Part shown: one piece after another, positions 16,138 to 25,319 of the stretch
Layout: each line of letters begins with the position of its first letter
Position numbering within the stretch: the stretch's first letter is position 1
NCBI GenBank assembly: GCA_004297725.1
Contig: SCUS01000084.1
Location: 16,122 to 80,121, forward strand
From: Myxococcaceae bacterium
GTDB taxonomy: Bacteria > Myxococcota_A > Polyangia > Polyangiales > Ga0077539
DNA length: 64,000 bases
Reading direction: 5' to 3'
The notes under the pieces: model-generated
The model's database searches: none
The model's input: the letters and a program-made list of their open reading frames with translations, nothing else
What the model was told of the DNA's origin: nothing
Translations under genes and position numbers: made by a program

Positions 16138-18168
16138 TCAAATCGAGGTGGGGAGCGGAGGGACCGACGGCGCGGCGGGCGCGGCCGGCTGGGTCGACGG
16201 CGGAGTCGGAGGAGCGGGAGGCGGCGCAGGGACCTCGACGGCCGCCGGTCGACGCGGAAGAGGCGGCGCGGGCAGCGGTCGGGGACGGACCGGAACGCGA
16301 GCGGCCGCAGGCGCAGGGGACGGCGCGGCGGGCGCGACCGCGGGGGGCGGTGCCACGACGGGCGGCGCGACGGGCGGCGGCGTCACGGACTCCATCTCGA
16401 CGGGGGGAGGCGCGGGCGGCGCGGGCGGCGGCTCGAGCGGCGGAGGGGCGGCGATGGGGACGACCGGGCGCGCCGCGAGGGGAGGAGCGTACTCCGACGG
16501 GTCGTTGCTGACGCCCACCCGCCAGATGGCCACGCCGAGCAGCGCGCCCAGCAGCACCACCCCGGCGACCAGCCACCCGAAGTGGCGGGACTCCGGCTGG
16601 GGCTTCGGCGCGACCGGACCGGGCCTGGAGACGAGCGCGAACACCGGCTCGGGGCTGGCGCCCTGCGTCTCGGCGCGGGCCGTGGCCGCCGCCTCGGCGA
16701 GGGCCGGCGAGGAGACGAGCGTCGGGGGGACCTCCACGACCTCGGCGGCCGGGGGGTGCGGCGCATCGCTCGCGGCGGCGCCCGAAGGCGGGGTCGGGCT
16801 GGCGTTGGGGTGCGGGAGCGGCGGGAGCGGCGGGAGCACCCGCGAGCCGGAGATGCGGTGGTCGGCCGGCGCCGGGGGCCTGACGGTGGGCGCCTCCGGG
16901 CTGGAGGTGACCATCTTGGACGAGGCCGGCAGCGGGGCGGGGGGCTGGATGCCTCGCGCCGTGGGCATCGTCGGCGGGAGCATGGCGGGCTGCATCTGCG
17001 TCGGCGCCTCGTCGGCCTGGGCCTCCGACGGCTGCGAAGGCGGCGGCTCCGGGGGGATCGACGAGCGGCCCGGCGAGGGGATGGCGCTGATGGCGCGCAG
17101 CGACTCGGCGCTGGGGCGGTAGACCGGCAGGTCGCGGGTGGTGGCGCGGCGGCGGGCGTGCTCGGCGATGATCTTCGGCGCGGCGACCTGCTTCACGTGC
17201 TCGGCGACCACGCGGTAGGAGGCGATGTCCGAGGCGGAGACCGCGCCCTCGAGGGCGTCGGCGAACTCCCGGGCGCTCTGCCAGCGCCGCGCGGGGTCGC
17301 GGTCGAGCGCGCGGGCGAGCACGCCGTCGAGGGCCTCGGGGAGGTCGTGGTCGACCGCGCGCAGCCGGGGGATGGGGCGGTTGAGCAGGGCCTGCAGCAC
17401 CTCCGCGTCGGTCTTTCCGGGGAAGAGCCTGCGGCCGGTGAGGCACTCCCAGAGCACGGTGCCCAGCGAGAACAGGTCGGCGCGCCGGTCGATGGGCGCG
17501 TCGTTGGGCTGCTCCGGGGCCATGTACGAGAGCTTGCCCTTCACGATGCCGGAGCGGGTGTCGGCGATGCGCTCTTCGGCCTTGGCGATGCCGAAGTCGG
17601 TGATGCGGGTGATGCCGTCGGAGCCGACGAGGATGTTGTGCGGAGAGACGTCGCGGTGGACGATGCGGAGCGCGGTGCCGAGGTCGTCGGTGAGGTCGTG
17701 GGCGGCCTGGAGGCCGGCGAGCACGTCGAGGGCGATGCGCAGCGCGATGGGCCGAGGGATGCGCTGCTCGGTGGCGCGCGCGGACTTGTAGAGCCCGAGG
17801 AGCTGGTCGCCCTCGATGTACTCCGAGACGATGTAGAGCCCCTCGGGGGAGCGCTCGAGGTCGAGGGTGCCGACGACGTTGGGGTGGTGGATGCGCGCCG
17901 CGAGCCGCCCCTCGTCGAGGAACATCTGCACGAAGGTCTCGTCGCGCAGCAGGTGCGGGTGCAGGAGCTTGATGGCCACGAGGCGCTGGAAGCCGGCGAC
18001 GGAGAGAGCGCGCCCGAGGTAGACGGTGGCCATGCCCCCGGCGCCGAGGTCGGAGACGATCTCATAGCGCCCGAGGCGGGTGCCCGCGGCCATCACCCCG
18101 GGGACAGCCATGGCCGGCGCCCCCGTGGCTTCGGGGGGAGCAGGCGGAGGCGGCGTGGGAGAGGGCAT
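16138..18168 (-). CDS. Ser/Thr protein kinase with transmembrane Pro-rich tail
   Basis: About 676 residues. The Hanks-type kinase domain spans about 30-310: Gly loop GAGGMATVY (42-50), Lys67 in VAIK, Glu86, HRD at 171-173, DFG at 191-193 and APE at 217-219, all intact. A Pro/Ala-rich linker follows, then a single transmembrane helix (HFGWLVAGVVLLGALLGVAI). The C-terminal tail is almost wholly Pro, Ala and Val and should be periplasmic. This resembles PknB-type myxobacterial kinases but with no recognised sensor domain. The ATG at 18168 avoids overlap with the divergent gene. TATAGA, preceded by TGG, lies about 41 nt upstream. Confidence 0.9.
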   Translation of the reverse strand: MPSPTPPPPAPPEATGAPAMAVPGVMAAGTRLGRYEIVSDLGAGGMATVYLGRALSVAGFQRLVAIKLLHPHLLRDETFVQMFLDEGRLAARIHHPNVVGTLDLERSPEGLYIVSEYIEGDQLLGLYKSARATEQRIPRPIALRIALDVLAGLQAAHDLTDDLGTALRIVHRDVSPHNILVGSDGITRITDFGIAKAEERIADTRSGIVKGKLSYMAPEQPNDAPIDRRADLFSLGTVLWECLTGRRLFPGKTDAEVLQALLNRPIPRLRAVDHDLPEALDGVLARALDRDPARRWQSAREFADALEGAVSASDIASYRVVAEHVKQVAAPKIIAEHARRRATTRDLPVYRPSAESLRAISAIPSPGRSSIPPEPPPSQPSEAQADEAPTQMQPAMLPPTMPTARGIQPPAPLPASSKMVTSSPEAPTVRPPAPADHRISGSRVLPPLPPLPHPNASPTPPSGAAASDAPHPPAAEVVEVPPTLVSSPALAEAAATARAETQGASPEPVFALVSRPGPVAPKPQPESRHFGWLVAGVVLLGALLGVAIWRVGVSNDPSEYAPPLAARPVVPIAAPPPLEPPPAPPAPPPVEMESVTPPPVAPPVVAPPPAVAPAAPSPAPAAARVPVRPRPLPAPPLPRRPAAVEVPAPPPAPPTPPSTQPAAPAAPSVPPLPTSI

Positions 18169-18208
18169 CGGTGAGGTGACCAACGGGACCTTCAGGGGGG
18201 AATGGCGC

Positions 18209-18227
18209 TCTATACCACTGGTAGCGT
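18209..18227. promoter_or_regulatory. Back-to-back -10-like hexamers in a divergent promoter
   Basis: TATAGA on the minus strand (18209-18214, toward the kinase) and TAGCGT on the plus strand (18222-18227, toward the cyclic-nucleotide-domain gene) lie 7 nt apart. They are plausible divergent promoters; no strong -35 boxes were found. Confidence 0.35.
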
Positions 18228-18241
18228 CGGCGCGGGGAGTC

Positions 18242-18802
18242 ATGGCAGCATCGCGCGCTGCAACGATGACCGACCACCTGACGACGGATGAAGGCGCGAC
18301 GACCGGCTCGGACACCCTGGACTCCCTGCGAAACGGGGTGGAGGCGGTGGTGACGGGGTCGTTTCTGTTTCGCTCGCTGGAGCCCGAGGCGAGGCGCGAC
18401 CTGGCCGACCGGGGGGTGGTGATGGTCTTCCCCCCGGCCAAGGTGGTGCTGACGGAGGGAGATCCCAGCTCGGACTTCTACCTCGTCGACCAGGGGGTCG
18501 TGGAGGTCACCACCACGACGCCCGACGGCGCCCCGGTGGTGCTCGCGACGCTGCAGCACGGGGCCTTCTTCGGCGAGGTCGCGCTGTTGAAGGGGCTCCC
18601 CCGCACGGCCACGGTGACCGCGCTCACCGACGTCAGCGTGGTGCGCTTCGACCAGGCCGACATCGAGGACGTGCTCAGCCGCAACCCGGGAGCGCGGCGC
18701 ATCCTGGAGGCGATGGTCGAGGGCCGCGCCCGGGACACCGTCGAGAAGGTCGTGCGGGCCCTCTCCAACCCCGCCCCGGCGGACCCCGACCCCGCGACGT
18801 GA
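18242..18802 (+). CDS. Cyclic nucleotide-binding domain protein
   Basis: 186 residues with one cNMP-binding (Crp-like) beta-roll at about 45-150. Visible parts are LEGFLF-type entry SFLFRSLEPEARRDLADR, VLTEGDPSSDFYLVDQGVVEV and the phosphate-binding-cassette region HGAFFGEVALLKGLPRTATVTAL. There is no HTH domain, so it is not a Crp/Fnr transcription factor. It may regulate a partner by binding a nucleotide, or be a pseudo-cNMP domain. An alternative start at 18266 (MTDHLTT) is possible. Its stop overlaps the next gene (GTGA), so the two are coupled. Confidence 0.75.
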   Translation: MAASRAATMTDHLTTDEGATTGSDTLDSLRNGVEAVVTGSFLFRSLEPEARRDLADRGVVMVFPPAKVVLTEGDPSSDFYLVDQGVVEVTTTTPDGAPVVLATLQHGAFFGEVALLKGLPRTATVTALTDVSVVRFDQADIEDVLSRNPGARRILEAMVEGRARDTVEKVVRALSNPAPADPDPAT

Positions 18803-19521
18803 TCCCGTACGCCGTCACGCTGCACCCCTTCGAGGAGCGCGCGTACATCAACGCGTGGATGCCCGCGCTGGTCGATCGGCGGCCCCTCAACGTGCTGCTC
18901 GACCTCGCGGGGGAGCACCACTCGCTGAGAGAGCGCCTCGCGGCCTGGGTGCCCACGATGCGCTCCGCGGTCGAGTCGCTGCGCGCGGGCGACGGCATCC
19001 CGTGGAGCACCTCGGTCAACTTCGCCTTCGGCATCGTCGCCGCCCACCATCACCCGTCGTACCTCCTCGGCAACATCGGGCTCTCCTACTGGCACCACAA
19101 CTCGGAGTGCCCGATCCGGCCGTACACCCGCTCGGCGTCGATCCTCGCGGCGCGCACCAGGGAGCTGGGCGCGGCGGTGGGGGAGATCCGCGAGGGCTTC
19201 GCCGGGCCCGCGACGGCGGGGTCCTTCGTGGCCGCGGGGGAGGTGTTCCTGCTGGTGCGGGACATCGAGCGGCGCACCCGGTACTTCCTCGATCGGCTCC
19301 AGGAGGCCGGCTACGACGGCTACGCCGAGCTGCGCGTGCTGCTGGAGGTGATGCACTACGCCAGGGCCAACCACCTGGGCGTGATGGAGCTCACCCACGC
19401 CGTCGACGACTTCGGCCGGCCGCAGCACTTCCCCGAGGCCAACCTCCGGGGCGGCCTCCGGGGGGGGCTGAGCCCCGCCGTCGACGAGCGCCTCCGGCAG
19501 TGCCTTCAACGAGTGAGCTGA
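18799..19521 (+). CDS. Conserved-looking hypothetical protein coupled to a cNMP-domain gene
   Basis: 240 residues, soluble, no signal peptide, GTG start overlapping the upstream stop. Not recognised. Notable features are the His-rich stretch VAAHHHPSYLLGNIGLSYWHHNSE and an amphipathic helix-rich second half (LRVLLEVMHYARANHLGVMELTHAVDD). The His and acidic residues could bind a metal, which is speculation. The tight overlap with the cyclic nucleotide-binding protein suggests a joint function. Confidence 0.55.
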   Translation: MIPYAVTLHPFEERAYINAWMPALVDRRPLNVLLDLAGEHHSLRERLAAWVPTMRSAVESLRAGDGIPWSTSVNFAFGIVAAHHHPSYLLGNIGLSYWHHNSECPIRPYTRSASILAARTRELGAAVGEIREGFAGPATAGSFVAAGEVFLLVRDIERRTRYFLDRLQEAGYDGYAELRVLLEVMHYARANHLGVMELTHAVDDFGRPQHFPEANLRGGLRGGLSPAVDERLRQCLQRVS

Positions 19522-19538
19522 GAGGGGCCAGCGTCGGG

Positions 19539-21620
19539 TCAGAACGCGGTGCCGAGCGCGTCGCCGAAGCGGGCCTCGGTGAGCCCGTCGAAGGTCGCCA
19601 GCAGCTCCACCCGCTCGCCGCTGCCGCTGAGGGCGGGCAGCACCTGGAACACGGTCACGAACTGGTTGCCCAGGCGCCCGCGCCAGGACACGGCGACGTC
19701 GTCCCGGCCGTCGCCGTCCAGGTCGCCGACGCCCGCCACGGCCCTCACCGTGGCGCCGAGGGTGCCGAGCGCGGAGAGCGCCAGCGGCGTCGCAGGGTTG
19801 AGCCCGCTGCGGACGGAGGCGGTGGTTCCTCCGGGGCTCCAGCGGACGAGGTCGTCGGAGCCGTCGGCGTTGACGTCCCCGACGGGGGTGAGCAGCGAGC
19901 CCGCGAGGCCGCTCGCAGGCTCGAAGGGGCTGGCGGTGAGCGCAGGCGAGGTGATGTTGGCGACCCAGACGGGGGGTGGGCTGCCCTGCATCCCGAGGAC
20001 CTCTCCGAAGCCGTCGCCGTCGAGGTCGCCGGCCGCGGACACGGCGCGCCCGAAGTCCGCCGCGAAGGCCACTCCCGTGGGAGAGGTGACCGTCCGAGAG
20101 CTGCGGCCCTGGCTCACCCAGAGGCCCATGTGCCCGATGGTTCCGCCGCGGGCGGGGTTGGCGGGGCTGCCCTCCAGGTAGTCGCCGCGGCCGTCGCCGT
20201 CGACGTCGCCCGCGGGAGCGATCGCGTAGCCGTAGAACACGTCCGGGCGGATGTCCCCGCCGGTGGGGCCCAGGGTGATCGCCCTCGGGCCGCCGCGGAA
20301 GAAGTTGATGTAGCCGTTGAGCGCGCCGGAGGTCACCGGGACGCCCGCGACGATGTCGCAGAACCCGTCGCCGTCGAAGTCCCCGACGCCCGCGACCGGC
20401 GGCGTCGGAGGGAGCGCGGCCGGGACCTCGATGGACAGCGTCGCGACGTCATCGCCGAAGCCCGCGCGCGAACCGAAATGGACGAAGACGCGGGGGCCCC
20501 GCGAGGCGACCACCAGGTCGGGGAAGCCGTCGCCGTTGAGGTCCCCTCCTCCGGTGACCCGGGCGCCGTAGGTGGCGCGAGAGCCCGGGTCGGCGCCGAT
20601 CGGAGGGGAGAGCACCCTGGCGCCCACCAGGGAGAGCGACGAGAAGCCCGGTCCTCCGGGGATCACCAGGACGCGGCCCGCCGCGACGCCCGCGTCGACG
20701 GGCGACTCCTGGGCGGGCGCGCCGATCACCAGGTCGGGGTGGCCGTCGCCGTTGCCGTCGGTGAGGGTCCCGAAGACGCTGCCGTCGCCTGCGCGAGAGG
20801 GGAGTCCCGCGGGTCTCGCGGCCACGCGAAACTCACCGACCGGGGAGAAGCTGAGCGTCGCGTCGGGCGAGCCGGGGACCCTCACCCGCCAGAACCAGGT
20901 CACCCCCCGGGTGAGGGCCCTGTCCGCCGGAGGCGAGGCCGACGGAACGCCGGGGCCGACCGAGGTCGTCCAGTGGACGGTCGCGAAGTCGCGGCGGCGG
21001 CTGACCTCCAGCACCCCGCCCTCGTCGCAGGCGCGAAGACTGAAGCGGAGAAAGGGCCGGTCGGAGCGCACCACGGAGCCCGACCACGGAGAGCGAAGCA
21101 GCGGAGCTTCGGTGATGACGCAGGGCCCGACCTCGGCGTCGGGCACGTCACGGGGGACATCCATCCCGACGTCACGAGGGACGTCCATCGCGACGTCACG
21201 GGGGACGTCCGTCGCGACGTCACGGGGGACATCCATCGGGACATCCATCGCGACGTCACGGGGGACATCGATCGCAACGTCCGTGGCGGTGTCGCGGGGG
21301 ACGTCCGTCGCGTCATCGAGCGGGACATCCATCGCGACATCCATCGCGACATCCATCGCGACATCCACCGCGACATCCACCGCGACATCCATCGCGACAT
21401 CCATCGGGACATCCACCACGGCGTCGACGCGGTCCTGGGTCGCAGCGTCCGTCGTGGCATCGACGCGATCCTGCGAGGGGACATCCGCCGTGGTGTCCGC
21501 CGCGGCGTCGACGGTGGCGGGCGACGCGTCGTAGGGGATCTCGGGCTCGATGAGCAGGCCGCATCCGGAGCCCAGGAGCGCGACGAGGGGGAGCATCGAC
21601 GACCGGGTGGAGAGGCGCAT
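19539..21620 (-). CDS. FG-GAP/VCBS repeat lipoprotein with Asp-Val-Pro stalk
   Basis: 693 residues. Lipobox LLGSGC (Cys20) is followed by a long stalk of DVAMDVPRD-type repeats to about residue 165. At least six FG-GAP-like repeats follow, with Ca-binding loops such as GDLNGDGFPDLV, GDFDGDGFCDIV, GDVDGDGRGDYL, GDLDGDGFGEVL and GDLDGDGRDDVAV. These form an integrin-alpha-like beta-propeller, and proteins of this type are usually surface adhesins or Ca-dependent binding proteins. A Cys and aromatic segment after the stalk is unassigned. ATG at 21620 with TACGAT 8 nt upstream. Convergent with the preceding plus-strand gene. Confidence 0.8.
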   Translation of the reverse strand: MRLSTRSSMLPLVALLGSGCGLLIEPEIPYDASPATVDAAADTTADVPSQDRVDATTDAATQDRVDAVVDVPMDVAMDVAVDVAVDVAMDVAMDVAMDVPLDDATDVPRDTATDVAIDVPRDVAMDVPMDVPRDVATDVPRDVAMDVPRDVGMDVPRDVPDAEVGPCVITEAPLLRSPWSGSVVRSDRPFLRFSLRACDEGGVLEVSRRRDFATVHWTTSVGPGVPSASPPADRALTRGVTWFWRVRVPGSPDATLSFSPVGEFRVAARPAGLPSRAGDGSVFGTLTDGNGDGHPDLVIGAPAQESPVDAGVAAGRVLVIPGGPGFSSLSLVGARVLSPPIGADPGSRATYGARVTGGGDLNGDGFPDLVVASRGPRVFVHFGSRAGFGDDVATLSIEVPAALPPTPPVAGVGDFDGDGFCDIVAGVPVTSGALNGYINFFRGGPRAITLGPTGGDIRPDVFYGYAIAPAGDVDGDGRGDYLEGSPANPARGGTIGHMGLWVSQGRSSRTVTSPTGVAFAADFGRAVSAAGDLDGDGFGEVLGMQGSPPPVWVANITSPALTASPFEPASGLAGSLLTPVGDVNADGSDDLVRWSPGGTTASVRSGLNPATPLALSALGTLGATVRAVAGVGDLDGDGRDDVAVSWRGRLGNQFVTVFQVLPALSGSGERVELLATFDGLTEARFGDALGTAF
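21140..21420 (-). repeat. 12-bp-type tandem repeats coding a DV(A/P)(M/R)D stalk
   Basis: Repeats of gacatccatcgc and gacgtcacgggg units encode the stalk of the FG-GAP lipoprotein. The block near 21325-21415 is the most regular. Confidence 0.85.
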
Positions 21621-21628
21621 CACGGACG

Positions 21629-21634
21629 ATCGTA
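21629..21634 (-). promoter_or_regulatory. Putative -10 hexamer TACGAT, FG-GAP lipoprotein
   Basis: Minus-strand TACGAT ends 8 nt before the ATG at 21620, with no Shine-Dalgarno in the gap. Confidence 0.3.
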
Positions 21635-21778
21635 CGCACATCCCGTTGCAGGGCACAGGCGCTCGTGAGTGGGCGGGTGCGTTGACCCTGAGGGTGCGAC
21701 GGAGAGAGCATCACAACAGTTGACGATCGCCCCGGTGGTGTCGGGGGTGGACGGTCGATCATTGAGGGGTGCTGCGAC

Positions 21779-22897
21779 ATGTTGAAGGTCAAGGTCGAGG
21801 GCGGAAGCACGCTGCGCTTCCTGGATCAGCGGTCGAACACGGGCCTCGGGGTGGTGTTCCAGCGCACGCTGCGCATCCCCGATGATGGGAAGAAGTACCC
21901 GCTGCCGCCGGGGCTCGGGTCGTTTCCGGTGCGGCGCGTGCTCGACTACAAGGACCGCGTCCCGCCGGCGTGGCTGAAGTCCTCGGGGGTGTTCATCCCG
22001 ATGTACCAGCGCGAGGCCATGTGGATCTCCTTCCAGTCGCGGCACTGGCGGCCCAACGCGGTGAAGGTGGCGGCGGGCAAGATCAACGCGGTCTCCGGGA
22101 GGCCCTGGTCGCAGGCCCTCGAAGCCCCGTCGCAGCCCGAGCGGGGCGGGCTGCGGGCGATGTTCGGGGCCGGGTCCTCGGAGCCCGAGCAGGACTACCT
22201 CACGGTGCCACCGCAGCCCTGGCTCGACGGGTTCAACTCGGGCAAAGGGGTGATCCGGCAGTTCGTCGCGATGCCCCTCGGCATGGGCTACACGGTCGAA
22301 GGTCAGGTCACCGGCAAGGAGGAGCACGGCGGCATCCAGCTCATCGTCTACGAGCCGAAGCCCGGACGCTTCCCCGAGCAGCCCCCTCCCCCGCCCCCGC
22401 CGATGGCGGCGATGGCGCCGGGCGGCTTCGGGGGGCCGGTGTACAGCAGCGCGGCGATGCCGAGCATGGCGATGCCGATGGCGGTGCCGAGCCCCGCGCC
22501 GAAGGCGCAGTCCATGGGCCTCGGCGCGGGCGGCAAGATGGAGCAGAAGATCTACCCCGACCCGCACGGCCTCGACACCTGGAACCCCGACGACTACGGC
22601 CGGGTGTTCGTGCACATCGTCAACAGCGTGATGTGGCGGGAGATCACCGGGGAGGCGGTTCCGCCGTCGCCGGTCGACGCGAGGGCGTACTCCCACGCGG
22701 GCTATCCGTGGTTCAAGATCTACGACGACGAGAAGGGCGACGTGGCCCCGTCGGAGGTGCTCTCGGCGGTGAAGTCCATCGCCCAGATGGACGAGAAGCA
22801 CGGCTTCGTGGGCCTCGACGACAACGACTCGATCGAGCTCTCCGCGAAGCAGGTGAAGGGCATCGGCAAGGACGACGTGCCCGACGGCGACTGGTGA
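21779..22897 (+). CDS. Hypothetical protein with central Pro/Met-rich linker
   Basis: 372 residues, no signal peptide. Not recognised. Two ordered parts flank a low-complexity linker (about 203-250) of Pro runs then Met/Ala/Pro. The N-terminal part has GVVFQRTLRIPDDGKKYPLP, a SSGVFIPMYQREAMWISF segment and VTGKEEHGGIQLIVYEPKP, giving a beta-rich appearance. The C-terminal part has LDTWNPDDYGRVFVHIVNS and GYPWFKIYDDEKGD. These motif-like stretches suggest a conserved family of unknown function rather than a random reading frame. It is monocistronic by position, with 158 nt upstream. Confidence 0.65.
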   Translation: MLKVKVEGGSTLRFLDQRSNTGLGVVFQRTLRIPDDGKKYPLPPGLGSFPVRRVLDYKDRVPPAWLKSSGVFIPMYQREAMWISFQSRHWRPNAVKVAAGKINAVSGRPWSQALEAPSQPERGGLRAMFGAGSSEPEQDYLTVPPQPWLDGFNSGKGVIRQFVAMPLGMGYTVEGQVTGKEEHGGIQLIVYEPKPGRFPEQPPPPPPPMAAMAPGGFGGPVYSSAAMPSMAMPMAVPSPAPKAQSMGLGAGGKMEQKIYPDPHGLDTWNPDDYGRVFVHIVNSVMWREITGEAVPPSPVDARAYSHAGYPWFKIYDDEKGDVAPSEVLSAVKSIAQMDEKHGFVGLDDNDSIELSAKQVKGIGKDDVPDGDW

Positions 22898-22960
22898 TCC
22901 TGCGAGGCGATCGACGCCCGACAGTTGCCGCCGTCGCCCCGACCGGTGCATCCATCGACG

Positions 22961-24697
22961 ATGCGCGCCCACCAGCTCCTCCTCCCCCTCGGTCTCGCGC
23001 TCGCCAGCGCCTGTAGCAGCAACGAGAGCGTCGTCGGCGGCGACGCGGCAGCCGACCTCGGCGCGCTCGACCTCGGCGCGCTCGACCTCGGAGCGAACGC
23101 ACCGGACGAGGGCGTCGCCGACGCGGGCTCCCCCGACGCGGGCACCCCCGACGCGGGCGCCCCCGACGCGGGCTCCCCCGTGGACGTGGGCGAGCTCGAC
23201 GCCTCCGTCGACGCGGGCGTGGACGCCGCCGCGGACGTCCCGGTCGACCGCGGCCCCATGTGCGCCTCGCCGCAGGTCGTCTGCGCAGACCGCTGCGTCA
23301 CCACCGCCAACGACCCGGCCCACTGCGGCGCCTGCAACAACGCCTGTCGCGCGGGCGAGGTCTGCGCCGAGGGTTCGTGCCGCATCGCGTGCCCGGCGGG
23401 GCAGTCGGTCTGCGGCGCGTCGTGCGTGACCCTCGACCGCGACCCCCAGCACTGCGGCCGCTGCGACACCGCCTGCGGCGCGGGAGCGAGCTGCGAGATG
23501 GGCACCTGCCGCTGCCCGAGCGGCCAGGCGCTCTGCGGCGACCGCTGCGTGGACACCGCGACCTCGACCTCCCACTGCGGCGTCTGCGGGCGCGCGTGCG
23601 CCCTCGCCCGCGCCACCCAGGCCTGCGTGGCGGGAGCGTGCCGGGTGGCCGGCTGCGAGGCGGGCTTCGGCGACTGCGACGGCATGGCGGACAACGGCTG
23701 CGAGACCGCCGTCGCCGCCAACCCCTCTCACTGCGGGGCGTGCGGTCGGGTGTGCGCTCCGGCCCACGCCACGGCGAGCTGCGCCGCGGGCGCCTGCGCG
23801 GTGGCGGCCTGCGAGGCGGGCTACGCGGACTGCGACGCCATGGCGGCCAACGGCTGCGAGGTGGACGCTCGCTCCGATGCGCGCCACTGCGGCGCCTGCG
23901 GAACGACCTGCCTCACGGGCGCCTGCGCGGCGGGACGGTGCGTGGCGCCGAGGAGCTGCCTGGAGCTGAAGACGCTGCGGCCGACGTCGACGGACGGGCG
24001 CTACACCATCGACCCCGACGGAGCGGGCGGGGCCGAGGCCCTGGAGGTGTACTGCGACATGACCACGGCGGGCGGCGGCTGGACCTACGTGGCCACGGTC
24101 ACCAACAACGGCGACGCGGCCAACACGGGGCGCTGGCTGATGAGCTCCCCGACGCCCAACGCGTGGGAGAGCGCGACGGCGACCTTCGGGATGCTCGATC
24201 CGAGCGCCAACCAGGACTACCGCTCGCTGGCCTTCGCGAGCGTGGCGGCGAGGGCGGTGATGATCACCCACCGCAACCTCTTCCTGCTGGCGACGGACGA
24301 CGGCTGCCTCCAGGGGCGCTCGCTGCAGGCCTCGCTCACCCGCCTCGACTGGACCTGCGGCGGCTCGGAGGTCTTCACCCGCCACCCGGACTGCACCCAC
24401 GCGTGCGTGATCGCGAGCGCGACGCCCCGCGCCGGGGACACCGCGCTGCTCAACGGCGTGTCGCGCGCGAGGCTGTACCTGAAGGCCGGCGAGGCGGACG
24501 GCGCGCAGGACACCAACCGCGACCGCGCGTACCTGTCGACCAGCTACCGGGACAACGTGGACTACCCCACCGGGCTCGGGGCCTTCTGCAGCGGGAGCTC
24601 GTGCAGCCCTCGCACCGGCGAGGCGGACGTCAACGACCGCTCGGACGCCATCACCCCGAGCGCGGGCTCGGAGTACTACGGCATCTGGGTGCGCTGA
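22961..24697 (+). CDS. Cys-rich repeat lipoprotein with fibrinogen-like C-terminal domain
   Basis: 578 residues. Lipobox LASAC (Cys18), then an Asp/Ala-rich stalk to about residue 105. Five tandem modules follow, each with HCGxCxxxC (HCGACNNAC, HCGRCDTAC, HCGVCGRAC, HCGACGRVC, HCGACGTTC) and likely disulphide-bonded. From about 330 a domain begins SCLELKTLRPTSTDGRYTID and continues EVYCDMTTAGGGWTYVA. This is the opening of fibrinogen-related (FReD/COLFI-like) domains. Such domains bind glycans or proteins in animals; in bacteria the role is unknown. The stop abuts that of the convergent gene at 24698. Confidence 0.75.
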   Translation: MRAHQLLLPLGLALASACSSNESVVGGDAAADLGALDLGALDLGANAPDEGVADAGSPDAGTPDAGAPDAGSPVDVGELDASVDAGVDAAADVPVDRGPMCASPQVVCADRCVTTANDPAHCGACNNACRAGEVCAEGSCRIACPAGQSVCGASCVTLDRDPQHCGRCDTACGAGASCEMGTCRCPSGQALCGDRCVDTATSTSHCGVCGRACALARATQACVAGACRVAGCEAGFGDCDGMADNGCETAVAANPSHCGACGRVCAPAHATASCAAGACAVAACEAGYADCDAMAANGCEVDARSDARHCGACGTTCLTGACAAGRCVAPRSCLELKTLRPTSTDGRYTIDPDGAGGAEALEVYCDMTTAGGGWTYVATVTNNGDAANTGRWLMSSPTPNAWESATATFGMLDPSANQDYRSLAFASVAARAVMITHRNLFLLATDDGCLQGRSLQASLTRLDWTCGGSEVFTRHPDCTHACVIASATPRAGDTALLNGVSRARLYLKAGEADGAQDTNRDRAYLSTSYRDNVDYPTGLGAFCSGSSCSPRTGEADVNDRSDAITPSAGSEYYGIWVR

Positions 24698-25276
24698 TCA
24701 GCCGCAGCGGCCGCCGAGGAGCCCCCGCTTGAGCCCCGCGTTGGGGGGCGTCGAGCCCAGCCAGATGCTGAAGAACACCCGGGCGAAGTCGTCGCCCTCG
24801 ATGGTCCCTCGAACGGTGCTGCCCGTCTGCACCTGGACTCCCGCTCCCGCGGTGTACGTGAAGGTCAGCACCGAGCCATCTCGGAGCTCGGGCATCCAGG
24901 CGTTGAGGCGGTTCATCCGGGCGGTGAGCGCCGGGAGGGCGCCCCCGGCGTTGCGAGCGAAGCCCTGCTGCAGCGCCTCGACCATCTCCTCGCGGGAGAC
25001 GTCTCTCACGAAGCGCAGCACCAGCCGCCGGGTCTCCGTCGACTGGATGATCGCCGCGCCGCTGGTCGAGCGGTGCTCCAGGTAGAGCCCGGCGACATAG
25101 ACGTCGACGTTGAACACCGTCGCCTCGCGGATGCCGAGGCCGTTGAGCGTCAGCGCCGTGCCGTTGACGGTAACAGTGTCGGGCAGCCGCACGCCGCCGC
25201 ATTCGGCCGCATGGGCGGGCATCGCCATCGCGAGGCAGAGGGTGAGCGAGGTAAGGCTCGATGCGATCTTCTTCAT
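24698..25276 (-). CDS. Periplasmic chalcone isomerase-like protein
   Basis: 192 residues with a signal peptide cleaved after AHA (about residue 23). The sequence GVRLPDTVTVNGTALTLNGLGIREATVFNVDVYVAGLYLE matches the entry of the chalcone-isomerase-like fold, continued by STETRRLVLRFVRDVSREEM and VRGTIEGDDFARVFFSIWLG. Bacterial members are usually exported lipid-binding proteins, not flavonoid enzymes, and isomerase activity is not expected. Convergent with the fibrinogen-like lipoprotein. Confidence 0.8.
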   Translation of the reverse strand: MKKIASSLTSLTLCLAMAMPAHAAECGGVRLPDTVTVNGTALTLNGLGIREATVFNVDVYVAGLYLEHRSTSGAAIIQSTETRRLVLRFVRDVSREEMVEALQQGFARNAGGALPALTARMNRLNAWMPELRDGSVLTFTYTAGAGVQVQTGSTVRGTIEGDDFARVFFSIWLGSTPPNAGLKRGLLGGRCG

Positions 25277-25319
25277 GGGGGTCCGTCCTCTGGTCGGTGA
25301 TCTCCAACCGGTCGGGGCT

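Noticed and set aside
18855..21668. Very long plus-strand open frame (about 937 codons) across the FG-GAP lipoprotein
   Set aside because: It is antisense to a convincing lipoprotein and its translation is Arg/Ala/His-rich without any domain; long antisense frames are common at this GC content.
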